Positions 1 to 8,548 of a DNA stretch of 64,000 nucleotides are shown one piece after another. Numbering within the stretch: the stretch's first letter is position 1; each line of letters starts with the position of its first letter. The notes below the pieces were generated by a model, which was not told the origin of the DNA, did not search any database, and saw only the letters and a list, made by a program, of their open reading frames with translations. The position numbers and the translations under genes are program-made. Origin of the DNA: Saccharothrix algeriensis (GTDB lineage: Bacteria; Actinomycetota; Actinomycetes; Mycobacteriales; Pseudonocardiaceae); contig NZ_JAFBCL010000001.1 of the NCBI RefSeq assembly GCF_016907655.1, positions 5,304,001-5,368,000 of the forward strand. The letters run 5' to 3'.

Positions 1-2
1 TC

Positions 3-728
3 GCCGACACGCGCCGGCCCCGCACCCGCTCGGTGGTCGACGCGTTCAGCGCCGACTGGATGTACGTGGCCGCGCTGAGGGCCTTCGCCATCGCCCATGA
101 GACCGAGCAGGGCACCACGGTGACCTTCTGGGACCACGACTTCACCGCCAACCCGATCCCGGCGGTGACCATCCCCGGCCCCTGGCGCGAGGGGCCCGGC
201 CTGGTCCGCACCCCGGAGGGCCACGCGCCGATCTCCCCCGAGGACCCGTGCGGGCGCGTCCCGCTGGACGTCGTGCGCGCCACCGTCGACGGGGCCGCCG
301 CGGCGCCCACCGACCTGTCCCACTTCGGCCTGGACCTGGTGAACGCGCCCGGCTGCGGGTCCGGGCAGGCCGCCCGCGTGCTCGACGGCTTCGCCGTGCC
401 GTCCCCGGAGAACACCGTCGACCTGGTCGTGGGCGGCGAGGTCGTCCGGGTCGAGCGCCGCTCGGTGGCCGACCGCCTGGCCACCCGGGTCCTGGACCAC
501 CGCCCGCCCGCCGTGGACGCGCTGCCGCCGGCCGCCCGGCTCCCGGCCGGCGCGCAGGCCGTCCGCGCCCCGGACGGCAGGCTGGGCCTGGTGCTGGACG
601 GCCGGCTGTGGCCGGTGGGCGACCGGGAGGCGGCTCAGGAGGTGGTGACGCTGAACTCCTCGCCGGTCGTCCCGGTCTCCCAGCAGACCTGGGACGGCTA
701 CGAGCAGGGTGGCGACCTGCGCCGCTGA
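3..728 (+). CDS. Hypothetical protein, 5' end cut by window edge
   Basis: The reading frame is open to the left edge, so the true start probably lies outside the window; GTG at 33 is the first candidate start inside it. About 241 residues are visible. I see no transmembrane segment and recognise no family. The sequence is rich in Pro, Asp and Val and contains several short beta-like stretches, for example TVDLVVGGEVVRVERR, and near the C-terminus GRLGLVLDGRLWPVGD. The only nearby Cys residues are in EDPCGRVP and APGCGSGQ. A GC-rich hairpin follows about 20 bp after the stop. The downstream neighbour pepP has its own promoter, so the two are probably not one operon. Function unknown. Confidence 0.6.
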   Translation, partial: ADTRRPRTRSVVDAFSADWMYVAALRAFAIAHETEQGTTVTFWDHDFTANPIPAVTIPGPWREGPGLVRTPEGHAPISPEDPCGRVPLDVVRATVDGAAAAPTDLSHFGLDLVNAPGCGSGQAARVLDGFAVPSPENTVDLVVGGEVVRVERRSVADRLATRVLDHRPPAVDALPPAARLPAGAQAVRAPDGRLGLVLDGRLWPVGDREAAQEVVTLNSSPVVPVSQQTWDGYEQGGDLRR

Positions 729-749
729 GCGGCCACCCCGCCCGCGCGG

Positions 750-772
750 GCCCCGCCCGCTCGGGGCGGGGC
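750..772 (+). terminator. GC-rich hairpin after the first gene
   Basis: A 9-bp perfect stem (750-758 with 764-772) encloses a 5-nt loop, starting 22 bp after the stop codon at 728. There is no T-tract, which is usual for actinobacterial terminators. It separates the first gene from pepP. Confidence 0.45.
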
Positions 773-905
773 AGCGCGCCGGGGTCGTGCGCGCTCGCCG
801 CCCCGGCCCCGACCGGGGCCCCGGCGTGCGGCGGCCCCGGCCGGGGCCGCCGGCCGCGCACGTGGCCCGCCTCGAACGCCCGCTGTGCCCCTTCCTACCG
901 GCCTT

Positions 906-911
906 TAGGCT
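906..911 (+). promoter_or_regulatory. -10 box (TAGGCT) for leaderless pepP
   Basis: TAGGCT lies 7 nt upstream of the pepP ATG at 919, and no Shine-Dalgarno sequence fits in the gap. This suggests transcription starts at or next to the A of the ATG, giving a leaderless mRNA. The -35 region around 883-889 is only a weak match. Inference from spacing. Confidence 0.45.
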
Positions 912-918
912 GCGGGCT

Positions 919-2004
919 ATGCCGTACGCACCTCGCCGCGCCGCACTGCGCGCCACGCTCCGGGACCGGGAGCTGGACGCGCTGCTGGTGACCGACCTGC
1001 TCAACGTCCGCTACCTCACCGGGTTCACCGGGTCCAACGCCGCGCTGCTGGTCTCCGCCGAGTCCGACGAGGCCACCGCCTTCTGCACCGACGGCCGCTA
1101 CCTGACCCAGGCCGCGCACCAGGTGCCGGACCTGGAGCGGGTCGTCGACCGGCCCTGCGACGTGGCGCTGGCGCGGCGGGCGGCCGGGGCGGGGCTGGGG
1201 CGGGTCGGGTACGAGAGCCACCACGTCACCGTGGAGGGCCTCGACACCCTCGCCGAGGCCGCCGAGCGGGTCGAGCTGGCCCGCGCGCCCGGGTTGGTCG
1301 AGCAGCTGCGGCTGGTCAAGGACGAGGCCGAGGTCGAGGCGCTGCGCATGGCGTGCGCGGCGGCGGACCGGGCGCTGGCGGGCCTGGTCGAGCACGGCGG
1401 CCTGCGCCCCGGCCGGACGGAGCGGGAGATCGCGCGCGAGCTGGAGGGCCGGATGCTCGACCACGGCGCGGCGGGGCCCGGCTTCGACAGCATCGTCGCG
1501 ACCGGCGCCAACTCGGCCGTCCCGCACCACCGGCCGACCGACGCCGTGGTGCGCGCCGGCGACTTCGTCAAGCTCGACTTCGGCGCGCTGGTCGACGGCT
1601 ACCACTCCGACATGACCCGCACGCTGGTCGTCGGCCCGCCCGCCGACTGGCAGCGGGAGCTGTACGAGCTGGTCGCGGCGGCGCAGGCGGCCGGGCGCGC
1701 GGCGCTGGCGCCCGGCGCGGAGGTGGCCGCCGTGGACGCGGCGGCCCGGGACGTGATCGAGGGCGCGGGCTTCGGCGAGCACTTCGTGCACGGCCTCGGG
1801 CACGGCGTCGGCCTCCAGATCCACGAGGCTCCGGCGCTGTCCAAGGCGGGTGCCGGTACACTTCTGCCCGGTATGGCGGTCACGGTCGAGCCCGGGGTGT
1901 ACCTCGCCGGGAGGGGCGGTGTCCGCATCGAGGACACCCTGGTGGTGCGCGACGGCGCCCCGGAGCTCCTCACCCTGACCACGAAAGAGCTAGTGGTCGT
2001 CTGA
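919..2004 (+). CDS. pepP: Xaa-Pro aminopeptidase (M24 family)
   Basis: Cytosolic metallopeptidase predicted to remove the N-terminal residue from Xaa-Pro peptides; 361 aa, normal for the short actinobacterial PepP/PepQ type. Residues 1-130 form the creatinase-like N-domain (motif NVRYLTGFTGSN). The pita-bread catalytic domain follows, with all five metal ligands visible: D220 (KLDFGA), D231 (HSDMTRT), H295 (HGLGHGVG), E324 (VEPGVYL) and E338 (RIEDT). The ATG at 919 is chosen because a TAGGCT -10 box sits 7 nt before it and the frame upstream is low-complexity Pro/Arg. It precedes efp and nusB in the same direction, the order pepQ-efp-nusB known from mycobacteria. Prolidase activity on dipeptides is an alternative that sequence alone does not exclude. 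Confidence 0.93.
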   Translation: MPYAPRRAALRATLRDRELDALLVTDLLNVRYLTGFTGSNAALLVSAESDEATAFCTDGRYLTQAAHQVPDLERVVDRPCDVALARRAAGAGLGRVGYESHHVTVEGLDTLAEAAERVELARAPGLVEQLRLVKDEAEVEALRMACAAADRALAGLVEHGGLRPGRTEREIARELEGRMLDHGAAGPGFDSIVATGANSAVPHHRPTDAVVRAGDFVKLDFGALVDGYHSDMTRTLVVGPPADWQRELYELVAAAQAAGRAALAPGAEVAAVDAAARDVIEGAGFGEHFVHGLGHGVGLQIHEAPALSKAGAGTLLPGMAVTVEPGVYLAGRGGVRIEDTLVVRDGAPELLTLTTKELVVV

Positions 2005-2056
2005 CGCCCGAACACCCGGCGGACGCCCGCGCACACGTAACAGGAGAGCCCACCCC

Positions 2057-2620
2057 GTGGCCACCACCAACGACCTGAAGAACGGCCTGGTGCTGAACCT
2101 CGACGGCCAGCTGTGGACCGTCACCGCGTTCCAGCACGTCAAGCCGGGCAAGGGCGGCGCCTTCGTGCGCACCACGCTGAAGCACGTCCTGTCCGGCAAG
2201 GTCGTGGACAAGACCTTCAACGCGGGCACCAAGGTCGAGACGGCCACCGTGGACAAGCGGGGCATGACCTACCTGTACCGGGACGGCTCGGACTTCGTCT
2301 TCATGGACGGCGACACCTACGACCAGATCGGCATCCCGGCCGAGACGGTCGGCGACGCGGCGAACTACATGCTGGAGAACCAGGAGGCGATCGTCGCCGT
2401 CCACGAGGGCGTCGCGCTCTACGTGGAGCTGCCGACCAGCGTCGAGCTGGTCATCCAGCACACCGACCCGGGCCTGCAGGGCGACCGCAGCACCGGCGGC
2501 ACCAAGCCCGCGACGCTGGAGACCGGCGCCGAGATCCAGGTGCCGCTGTTCGTGACGACCGGCGAGAAGATCAAGGTCGACACCCGCGACGGCCGGTACC
2601 TCGGCCGGGTCAACGGCTGA
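2057..2620 (+). CDS. efp: Translation elongation factor P
   Basis: Binds between the P and E sites of ribosomes stalled on polyproline and promotes peptide bond formation. 187 aa, the standard three-domain length: KOW-like N-domain, then OB domains II and III ending in a typical KVDTRDGRYLGRVNG tail. The tip of domain I reads KPGKGGAF with Lys at position 32, so the actinobacterial lysine is present; no EpmA or EarP modification gene is visible nearby. GTG start with an AGGAG about 10 nt upstream, 52 bp after pepP. Followed 1 bp later by nusB. Confidence 0.97.
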   Translation: MATTNDLKNGLVLNLDGQLWTVTAFQHVKPGKGGAFVRTTLKHVLSGKVVDKTFNAGTKVETATVDKRGMTYLYRDGSDFVFMDGDTYDQIGIPAETVGDAANYMLENQEAIVAVHEGVALYVELPTSVELVIQHTDPGLQGDRSTGGTKPATLETGAEIQVPLFVTTGEKIKVDTRDGRYLGRVNG

Positions 2621-2621
2621 C

Positions 2622-3041
2622 GTGGGAGCGCGCAGCAAGGCCCGGAAACGGGCGGTGGACGTCCTCTACGAGGCCGACCTGCGGGGCGTCGACGCGGTGA
2701 CCCTGCTCGCCGAGCGGGTGGGCTCGCCGGACGTCCCGCCGATCAACGACTACACGGTCGCCCTGGTGGAGGGCGTCACCGCGCACCGCCCGCGGATCGA
2801 CGACCTGATCTCGGAGCACGCCGAGGGCTGGACGCTCCAGCGGATGCCGGGCGTGGACCGGGCGGTGCTGCGCGTGGGCCTCTACGAGCTGCTGTGGGCC
2901 GCCGACGTGCCCGACGCGGTCGCCATCGACGAGGCCGTGGAGCTGGCGAAGCAGCTGTCCACGGACGACTCGCCGCGGTTCGTCAACGGCGTGCTGGGCC
3001 GCATCGCCGTCATCGCCGACCAGTTGCGGGCCGTCCTGTAG
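2622..3041 (+). CDS. nusB: Transcription antitermination factor NusB
   Basis: 139-aa all-helical RNA-binding protein of the rRNA antitermination complex (with NusE/S10 on boxA RNA). The N-terminal basic motif ARSKARKRAVDVLYEADLRG is the conserved boxA-binding helix, and the C-terminal half carries the conserved LRVGLYELLW and FVNGVLGRI motifs. GTG start lies 1 bp after the efp stop, so it is translationally linked to efp. Length and motifs match the family over its whole extent. Confidence 0.96.
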   Translation: MGARSKARKRAVDVLYEADLRGVDAVTLLAERVGSPDVPPINDYTVALVEGVTAHRPRIDDLISEHAEGWTLQRMPGVDRAVLRVGLYELLWAADVPDAVAIDEAVELAKQLSTDDSPRFVNGVLGRIAVIADQLRAVL

Positions 3042-3355
3042 CCGGTCGGCCGGGCAGGCTCGGACGACCGGCGACCGGCGACCGGCGACCGGCGACCGGC
3101 GTGTTCGGACGACCGCAGCCCGGCGTGCCCGGACGAGCAGCGCCCGGCGGCTCCGGGCGTCGTCGCGCGTGCCCGGGGCGGTCGGGCGCCGTCGACCGGC
3201 GCTGCCCGGTCGGGCAGCGCCGAGCGTGGCGCCCAGCACCCGACGACCGGCGTGCCCGGGTGCGCGCCGAAGAGCGCGCGCGGCACCCGCCCGGCTCGCC
3301 GGGCGGCCGGCGGCCCGACCGGGCGCGCGGCCGTCGCACGACCCGGACCCGACCG
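3042..3355. repeat. Non-coding GC-rich spacer with 7-bp tandem repeat
   Basis: The 352-bp gap between nusB and bldD has no convincing gene. Positions 3066-3100 hold five exact copies of GACCGGC, followed by degenerate CCGGCG-type sequence. Open frames across it on both strands are Arg/Pro/Gly-rich, as expected of skewed DNA. The bldD terminator palindrome lies at its right end. Confidence 0.7.
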
Positions 3356-3387
3356 GTGGGCCGCTCCTCGCGCGAGGAGCGGCCCAC
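3356..3387. terminator. Perfect 32-bp palindrome terminating bldD
   Basis: A 15-bp perfect stem with a 2-nt loop (arms 3356-3370 and 3373-3387), 6 bp beyond the bldD stop on the minus strand. Being symmetrical, it could also stop readthrough from nusB. Confidence 0.8.
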
Positions 3388-3393
3388 CGCGTC

Positions 3394-3882
3394 TCAGTCC
3401 TCCTTGGCCGGACGGGCCTCGGGGGGCAGCACACCCCAGTCGATGAGCTGCTCGGTCAGCTCGCCCGGCGTCATGTCGTAGATGATCGCGAGCGAGCGCA
3501 GGTCCTCGGTGCGGATCGAGAGGACCTTGCCGTTGTAGTCGCCGCGCTGGCTCTGGATGGTGGCCGCGTAGCGCGCGAGCGGCCCCACCTTCTCGGCGGG
3601 CAGCTGCTGGAGCCGCTCCAGGTTGATCACGATCTTCGTGGCCGGCTCGGCGCCGGAGGGCACGCGGCCCTCGGGCAGCAGTTCCGCGACCGGCACGCCG
3701 TAGAAGTCGGCCAGCTCGGCGAGCTTCTGCACGGTCACGGCGCGGTCGCCGCGCTCGTACGAGCCGACGACCACGGCCTTCCAGCGACCGCCGGACTTCT
3801 GCTCGACGCCGTGCAAGGACAGGCCCTGCTGCTGGCGGATCGCGCGGAGCTTGGCCCCCAGCGCCTTGGCGTAGTCGCCCAT
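3394..3882 (-). CDS. bldD: BldD, cyclic-di-GMP-responsive developmental repressor
   Basis: 162-aa transcription factor that, when dimerised by tetrameric c-di-GMP, represses sporulation and morphogenesis genes in Streptomyces. The N-terminal XRE helix-turn-helix spans about residues 8-68 (KLRAIRQQQGLSLHGVEQ). The C-terminal ligand domain carries the diagnostic signature RGD-X8-RxxD: R113-G-D115 then R124-T-E-D127, which is the c-di-GMP binding motif. Length and motif spacing match S. coelicolor BldD. ATG start with a GGAGA Shine-Dalgarno. It stands alone between nusB and the divergent pyr operon. A good BldD box lies about 70 bp upstream of its start, suggesting the known autoregulation. Confidence 0.96.
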   Translation of the reverse strand: MGDYAKALGAKLRAIRQQQGLSLHGVEQKSGGRWKAVVVGSYERGDRAVTVQKLAELADFYGVPVAELLPEGRVPSGAEPATKIVINLERLQQLPAEKVGPLARYAATIQSQRGDYNGKVLSIRTEDLRSLAIIYDMTPGELTEQLIDWGVLPPEARPAKED

Positions 3883-3947
3883 GTGGCGGTTCTCCGTTCA
3901 TTCGCCCCGTCAGCCGGTAGGGGACTGGCGCGGGGAGGCTTAGATCA

Positions 3948-3960
3948 ATACGCAGAGTAA
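3948..3960 (-). promoter_or_regulatory. Candidate BldD box upstream of bldD
   Basis: The core AC-G-C-A-G-A-GT at 3950-3958 matches every fixed position of the published BldD consensus core (AC-n-C-n-G-n-GT). It lies about 68 bp upstream of the bldD start codon, in the bldD/pyrR divergent region. BldD is known to bind its own promoter in Streptomyces; binding here is inferred. Confidence 0.55.
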
Positions 3961-4092
3961 TGATTGCTCTCCGTGGTCACCAGGTCAAGCTGATCTCGCC
4001 GGCCCAGGTGGGCGAGACCACGTGGACCACCCGGAAGATTGACCGGGAAAGCCTGATACCGTGCTGGTCAGCCCGGTCGCAGCCGGGCGTCC

Positions 4093-4136
4093 GACGTCCT
4101 TTAAGGACCCGTCCAGCGAGGCGGGGAAGGAGGTCC
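4093..4136 (+). promoter_or_regulatory. PyrR-binding RNA element overlapping the pyrR ribosome-binding site
   Basis: The leader contains CGTCCAGCGAGGCGGGGAAG (4110-4129), close to the PyrR loop signature GUCCAGAGAGGCU...AAGG. An upper stem CCCG/CGGG (4108-4111 with 4122-4125) presents the loop, and a lower stem UCCUU/AAGGA (4097-4101 with 4128-4132) buries the Shine-Dalgarno AAGGAGG (4128-4134) of pyrR. No separate terminator hairpin is seen before the GTG at 4141. This fits translational repression by PyrR with UMP/UTP, as described in mycobacteria, rather than Bacillus-type attenuation. Confidence 0.8.
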
Positions 4137-4140
4137 AACC

Positions 4141-4713
4141 GTGGCGCCACGTCAACGTGGCGCGACGGACCCGGCCGGGGAGCGCGAGCTCCTCTCGGCC
4201 GGCGACGTCGCGCGCACCGTCGCCCGAATGGCCCATCAGATCATCGAGAAGACCGCTCTCGATGCACCCAGCGCACCCGAAGTAGTCCTGATGGGGATTC
4301 CGACCCGGGGCGCGCCGCTCGCTCGGCGACTGGCCGCGAGGATCCACGAGTTCAGCGGTGTGGCGGTACCCGCGGGCACCCTGGACGTGACGCTGTACCG
4401 GGACGACCTGCGCCGCGGCCCCACCCGGCCGCTGGAGGCCACCGAGCTGCCCGACGGCGGGATCGACGACCGCCTGGTGGTGCTGGTGGACGACGTCCTG
4501 TTCTCCGGCCGCACGATCCGCGCCGCCCTGGACGCCCTGCGCGACCACGGCCGCCCGCGCGCCGTGCAGCTCGCGGTGCTGGTCGACCGGGGCCACCGCG
4601 AGCTGCCGATCCGCGCCGACTACGTGGGCAAGAACGTCCCCACCGCCCGGTCCGAGGAGGTCCACGTGCTGCTGGCGGAGTTCGACCAGCGCGACGGGGT
4701 GGTGCTGCGGTGA
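4141..4713 (+). CDS. pyrR: PyrR, pyr mRNA-binding regulator / uracil phosphoribosyltransferase
   Basis: 190-aa phosphoribosyltransferase-fold protein that senses UMP/UTP and binds the pyr leader RNA; members also have uracil phosphoribosyltransferase activity. The PRPP-binding loop is seen as VVLVDDVLFSGRTIRAAL, and the conserved MGIPTRGAPLARRL region and the C-terminal YVGKNVPTARSEEV motif are intact. GTG start with AAGGAGG 6 nt upstream, itself part of the PyrR RNA element, so autoregulation is likely. First gene of the pyrimidine operon; its stop overlaps the pyrB start by 4 bp (GTGA). Confidence 0.97.
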   Translation: MAPRQRGATDPAGERELLSAGDVARTVARMAHQIIEKTALDAPSAPEVVLMGIPTRGAPLARRLAARIHEFSGVAVPAGTLDVTLYRDDLRRGPTRPLEATELPDGGIDDRLVVLVDDVLFSGRTIRAALDALRDHGRPRAVQLAVLVDRGHRELPIRADYVGKNVPTARSEEVHVLLAEFDQRDGVVLR

Positions 4714-5642
4714 AGCACCTGCTGACGACCGAGGGCATCGACCCGGCCGCGGCCACCGCCGTCCTGGACACGGCGGCGAGCCTCAAGCAGTCCCTGGAGG
4801 GCCGCGAGGTGCGCAAGCTGCCCACCCTGCGCGGCCGGACCGTGGTCACGGTGTTCTACGAGAACTCCACCCGGACCCGGGTGAGCTTCGAGATCGCCGG
4901 CAAGTGGATGAGCGCGGACGTGGTGAACGTCTCGTCCGCCGGCTCCAGCGTCGGCAAGGGCGAGTCGCTGCGCGACACCGCGCTGACCCTGGCCGCCGCC
5001 GGCGCGGACTGCGTCGTCGTCCGGCACCCGGCCTCCGGCGCGGCGCACCGGCTGGCGGGCTGGCTGGCCGGCACCGGCACGTCGGTCGTCAACGCCGGCG
5101 ACGGGACGCACGAGCACCCCACGCAGGCCCTGCTGGACGCGGCCACGCTGCGGGAGCGCCTCGGCGACCTGCGGGACCGCCGCATCGCGATCGTCGGCGA
5201 CGTCCTGCACAGCCGGGTGGCCCGCTCCAACGTCCACCTGCTCACCGCGCTCGGCGCGGACGTGACGTTGGTCGCACCGCCCACCCTGCTGCCCGCGGGC
5301 GTGGCGAACTGGCCGGTCACCGTCTCGCACGAGCTGGACGCCGAGCTGCCCGGCCTGGACGCCGTGATGGTGCTGCGAGTGCAGGCGGAGCGGATGCACG
5401 GGGCCTTCTTCCCCTCCGCCCGCGAGTACTCGATCGCCTACGGGCTCGGCGAGAACCGCCTGCGGCTGCTGCCCGAGCACGCCGTCGTGCTGCACCCCGG
5501 CCCGATGCTGCGCGGCATGGAGATCGCGTCGTCGGTCGCCGACTCGCCCCGCGCCGCCATCACCGACCAGGTGCGCAACGGCGTCCACGTGCGCATGGCC
5601 GTCCTCTACCACCTGCTTGCCCACGAGGAGGAAACCGCGTGA
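4710..5642 (+). CDS. pyrB: Aspartate carbamoyltransferase catalytic subunit
   Basis: Condenses carbamoyl phosphate with L-aspartate, the committed step of UMP synthesis. 310 aa, normal length. The carbamoyl-phosphate loop FYENSTRTRVSFE has S-T-R-T at 53-56, followed by GSSVGKGES, HPTQALLD and the LHPGPMLRG aspartate-domain motif. The GTG at 4710 overlaps the pyrR stop; an in-frame extension upstream is the shadow of pyrR. No pyrI regulatory subunit is present, as usual in actinobacteria. Its stop overlaps pyrC by 3 bp. Confidence 0.97.
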   Translation: MKHLLTTEGIDPAAATAVLDTAASLKQSLEGREVRKLPTLRGRTVVTVFYENSTRTRVSFEIAGKWMSADVVNVSSAGSSVGKGESLRDTALTLAAAGADCVVVRHPASGAAHRLAGWLAGTGTSVVNAGDGTHEHPTQALLDAATLRERLGDLRDRRIAIVGDVLHSRVARSNVHLLTALGADVTLVAPPTLLPAGVANWPVTVSHELDAELPGLDAVMVLRVQAERMHGAFFPSAREYSIAYGLGENRLRLLPEHAVVLHPGPMLRGMEIASSVADSPRAAITDQVRNGVHVRMAVLYHLLAHEEETA

Positions 5643-6931
5643 ACCCCTTGGTCCTCAAGGGCGTGCGACCGTACGGCGAGGGCGACCCGACCGACGTGCT
5701 GGTCCGCGACGGCGTGATCGCCGCCATCGGGGCCACCGCCGCCGACGGCGCGGCCGGCGCCGAGACCGTCGAGGGCGGCGGCGCGGTCCTCCTGCCCGGC
5801 TTCGTCGACCTGCACACCCACCTGCGCGAACCCGGTCGCGAGGACACCGAGACCATCGCCACCGGCTCCGCCGCCGCCGCGCTGGGCGGCTACACGGCGG
5901 TCTTCGCCATGGCCAACACCGACCCGGTCGCCGACAACGCCGTGGTCGTCGAGCACGTGGCCCGCCGCGGCCGGGAGGTCGGCCTGGTCGACGTCCACCC
6001 GGTCGGCGCGGTGACCGTCGGCCTGGCGGGCGAGCGGCTGGCCGAGCTGGGCGCCATGGCCAGGGCCGGCGTCCGGGTCTTCTCCGACGACGGCCACTGC
6101 GTGCACGACCCGCTGCTCATGCGCCGCGCCCTGGAGTACTCCAAGGCGCTGGACGCGGTCGTCGCGCAGCACGCCGAGGAGCCCCGCCTCACCGCCGGCG
6201 CGCAGGCGCACGAGGGCGAGCACGCGGCCCGCCTGGGCCTGCAGGGCTGGCCCGCCGCCGCCGAGGAGGCGATCGTGGCCCGCGACTGCCTGCTGGCCGC
6301 CCAGGTGGGCGCCCGGCTGCACGTCTGCCACGTCTCCACCGCCGGCGCCGCCGACGTGCTGGCCTGGGCGAAGGCGCGCGGCACGCAGGTCTCCGCCGAG
6401 GTCACGCCGCACCACCTGCTGCTGACCGACGACCGCCTGGCGACCTACGACCCGGTCAACAAGGTCAACCCGCCGCTGCGCACCGCCCGCGACGTCGAGC
6501 GGCTGCGACAGGCCCTCGCGGACGGCGTCATCGACTGCGTGGCCACCGACCACGCGCCGCACGCCGTGCAGGACAAGGACTGCGAGTGGTCCGCCGCGCG
6601 GCCCGGGATGCTGGGCCTGCAGACCGCGCTGCCGGTCGTCGTCGAGACCATGGTCCGGACGGGCCTGCTCGACTGGCGCGGGGTGGCGCGGGTGCTCAGC
6701 GAGCGCCCCGCCGCGATCGCCGGGCTGCCCGACCAGGGCCGGCCCGTCGAGGTCGGCGAGCCCGCCAACCTGGTCCTGGTGGACCCGGGCGCCCGGTGGG
6801 TCGTGCGCGGCGCGGAGCTGGCCAGCATCGCGGCGAACACGCCGTTCGAGGGCATGGAGCTGACCGGCCGCGTCGTCGCCACGGTGCTGCGCGGGCGCGT
6901 GACCGCGGCCGGCGGGAGGATCGCCGCATGA
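5639..6931 (+). CDS. pyrC: Dihydroorotase (class I)
   Basis: Zinc amidohydrolase cyclising N-carbamoyl-aspartate to dihydroorotate. 430 aa, the length of the class I multifunctional-type enzyme. The metal site is complete: H59-x-H61 in VDLHTHLREPG, later HVCHVSTA, and the C-terminal catalytic motif ATDHAPH. GTG at 5639 has GAGGAGGAAA just upstream and overlaps the pyrB stop. The 3' end overlaps the next gene's ATG, so the chain of translational coupling is unbroken. Confidence 0.97.
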   Translation: MNPLVLKGVRPYGEGDPTDVLVRDGVIAAIGATAADGAAGAETVEGGGAVLLPGFVDLHTHLREPGREDTETIATGSAAAALGGYTAVFAMANTDPVADNAVVVEHVARRGREVGLVDVHPVGAVTVGLAGERLAELGAMARAGVRVFSDDGHCVHDPLLMRRALEYSKALDAVVAQHAEEPRLTAGAQAHEGEHAARLGLQGWPAAAEEAIVARDCLLAAQVGARLHVCHVSTAGAADVLAWAKARGTQVSAEVTPHHLLLTDDRLATYDPVNKVNPPLRTARDVERLRQALADGVIDCVATDHAPHAVQDKDCEWSAARPGMLGLQTALPVVVETMVRTGLLDWRGVARVLSERPAAIAGLPDQGRPVEVGEPANLVLVDPGARWVVRGAELASIAANTPFEGMELTGRVVATVLRGRVTAAGGRIAA

Positions 6932-7413
6932 CCCGCGTGCTGCTGTCGGTCCTGGTGCTGGCCGTGTTCGCGCTGTGCGTGTACGGCATGTGGCGGGGGT
7001 GGCGCGGTCGCGCCCGCCGCCAGGCCGGGAGCCTGCCCGCCTTCCCGCGGCCACCGGCCGAGCCGGGCGCGGCGAAGCTGGAGGCGACCGGCGTCTACGT
7101 GGGCACGACGATCGGCGACGACTGGCAGGACCGGGTCGCCGTCGGCGACATCGGCCACCGCGCCGAGGCCGTGCTGAGGCTGACCGACCGCGGCGTCCTG
7201 GTGGAGCGCACCGGGGCGACCGCGCTGTGGATACCGCTGGAGGACGTGGTGGACGCCCGCACCGCGCGCGGCCTGGCGGGCAAGGTGATGACCGCGGACG
7301 GCCTGCTGGTGCTGCGCTGGCGGCTGGCCGGGCAGACCTTCGACACCGGGTTCCGCGGCGACGACAAGGACGTGTACGAGCAGTGGGTGCGAGCGCTGGG
7401 AGGCGACCGATGA
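6928..7413 (+). CDS. Membrane-anchored PH-like domain protein of the pyr operon
   Basis: 161 aa. One N-terminal membrane helix (LLSVLVLAVFALCVYGMW, about residues 5-23) is followed by a basic stretch, then a roughly 115-residue cytosolic beta-rich domain resembling bacterial PH-like domains (conserved WIPLEDVVDARTARG core). This is the position of M. tuberculosis Rv1382 between pyrC and carA. ATG at 6928 overlaps the pyrC stop, and the stop overlaps carA, so it is a coupled operon member. A role in anchoring or channelling of the pyrimidine enzymes is possible but unsupported; the function is unknown. Confidence 0.88.
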   Translation: MTRVLLSVLVLAVFALCVYGMWRGWRGRARRQAGSLPAFPRPPAEPGAAKLEATGVYVGTTIGDDWQDRVAVGDIGHRAEAVLRLTDRGVLVERTGATALWIPLEDVVDARTARGLAGKVMTADGLLVLRWRLAGQTFDTGFRGDDKDVYEQWVRALGGDR

Positions 7414-8548
7414 CGAACGCGGCTCTGGTCCTGGAGGACGGCCGGGTCTTCCGCGGCGAGGCATACGGCGCGCTCGGCGCGAGCCTGGGCGAGGTCGTCT
7501 TCTCGACCGGCATGACCGGCTACCAGGAGACCCTGACCGACCCCTCCTACCACCGGCAGATCGTGGTGCAGACCGCGCCGCAGATCGGCAACACCGGCTG
7601 GAACGACGAGGACGACGAGTCCTCCCGCATCTGGGTCGCCGGCTACGTGGTGCGCGACCCGGCGCGGACGCCGTCCAACTGGCGCTCCGCCCGCGGCCTG
7701 GACGAGGAGCTGGAGCGCCAGGGCGTCGTCGGCATCGCGGGCGTCGACACCCGGATGCTGACCCGCCACCTGCGCGAGCGGGGCGCGATGCGCGCGGGCG
7801 TGTTCTCCGGCGACGAGCTGGGCGACACCGGGGAGATGCTGGAGCGGGTGCGCAGCGCCCCCGGCATGGCGGGCGCGGACCTGGCGGGCGACGTCACCAC
7901 GGCCGAGCGCTACGTCGTCGACGCCGTCGGCGAGCGCCGGTTCCGCGTGGCCGCGCTGGACCTGGGCATCAAGACCAACACGCCGCGCATGATGGCCGCG
8001 CGCGGCATCGAGGTGCACGTCCTGCCGGTGACCTCCTCGCTGGCCGAGGTCGAGGCGCTGACCCCGGACGGGGTGTTCCTGTCCAACGGGCCGGGCGACC
8101 CGGCCACCCAGGCGCACGCGGTCGAGCTGACCCGCGGCGTGCTCGACCGGCGGATCCCGCTGTTCGGCATCTGCTTCGGCAACCAGATCCTGGGCCGCGC
8201 GCTGGGCCGCGAGACCTACAAGATGCGCTACGGCCACCGGGGCATCAACATCCCGGTCATCGACGTGGCGACCGGCAAGGTGGCCATCACCTCGCAGAAC
8301 CACGGCTTCGCCCTGGCGGGCGAGCCGGGCGAGGAGTTCGGCTCCGACTTCGGCCGGGTCCAGCTGAGCCACTACTGCCCGAACGACGGCACCGTGGAGG
8401 GCGTGCGCGCCTTGGACGTGCCGGCGTTCAGCGTCCAGTACCACCCGGAGGCGGCGGCCGGCCCGCACGACGCCGCACCGCTGTTCGACGAGTTCTGCAA
8501 CCTGATGTCCGGCTCCGCCGGCGGACCGACGATGGGCGGGGAGCGCTG

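Noticed and set aside
142..861. 239-codon minus-strand frame over the first gene
   Set aside because: Arg/Pro/Gly low-complexity typical of antisense high-GC frames.
4039..4060. TTGACC...GATACC promoter for pyrR
   Set aside because: Only 10 bp between the hexamers, too short for a sigma70-type promoter; no confident pyrR promoter could be assigned.
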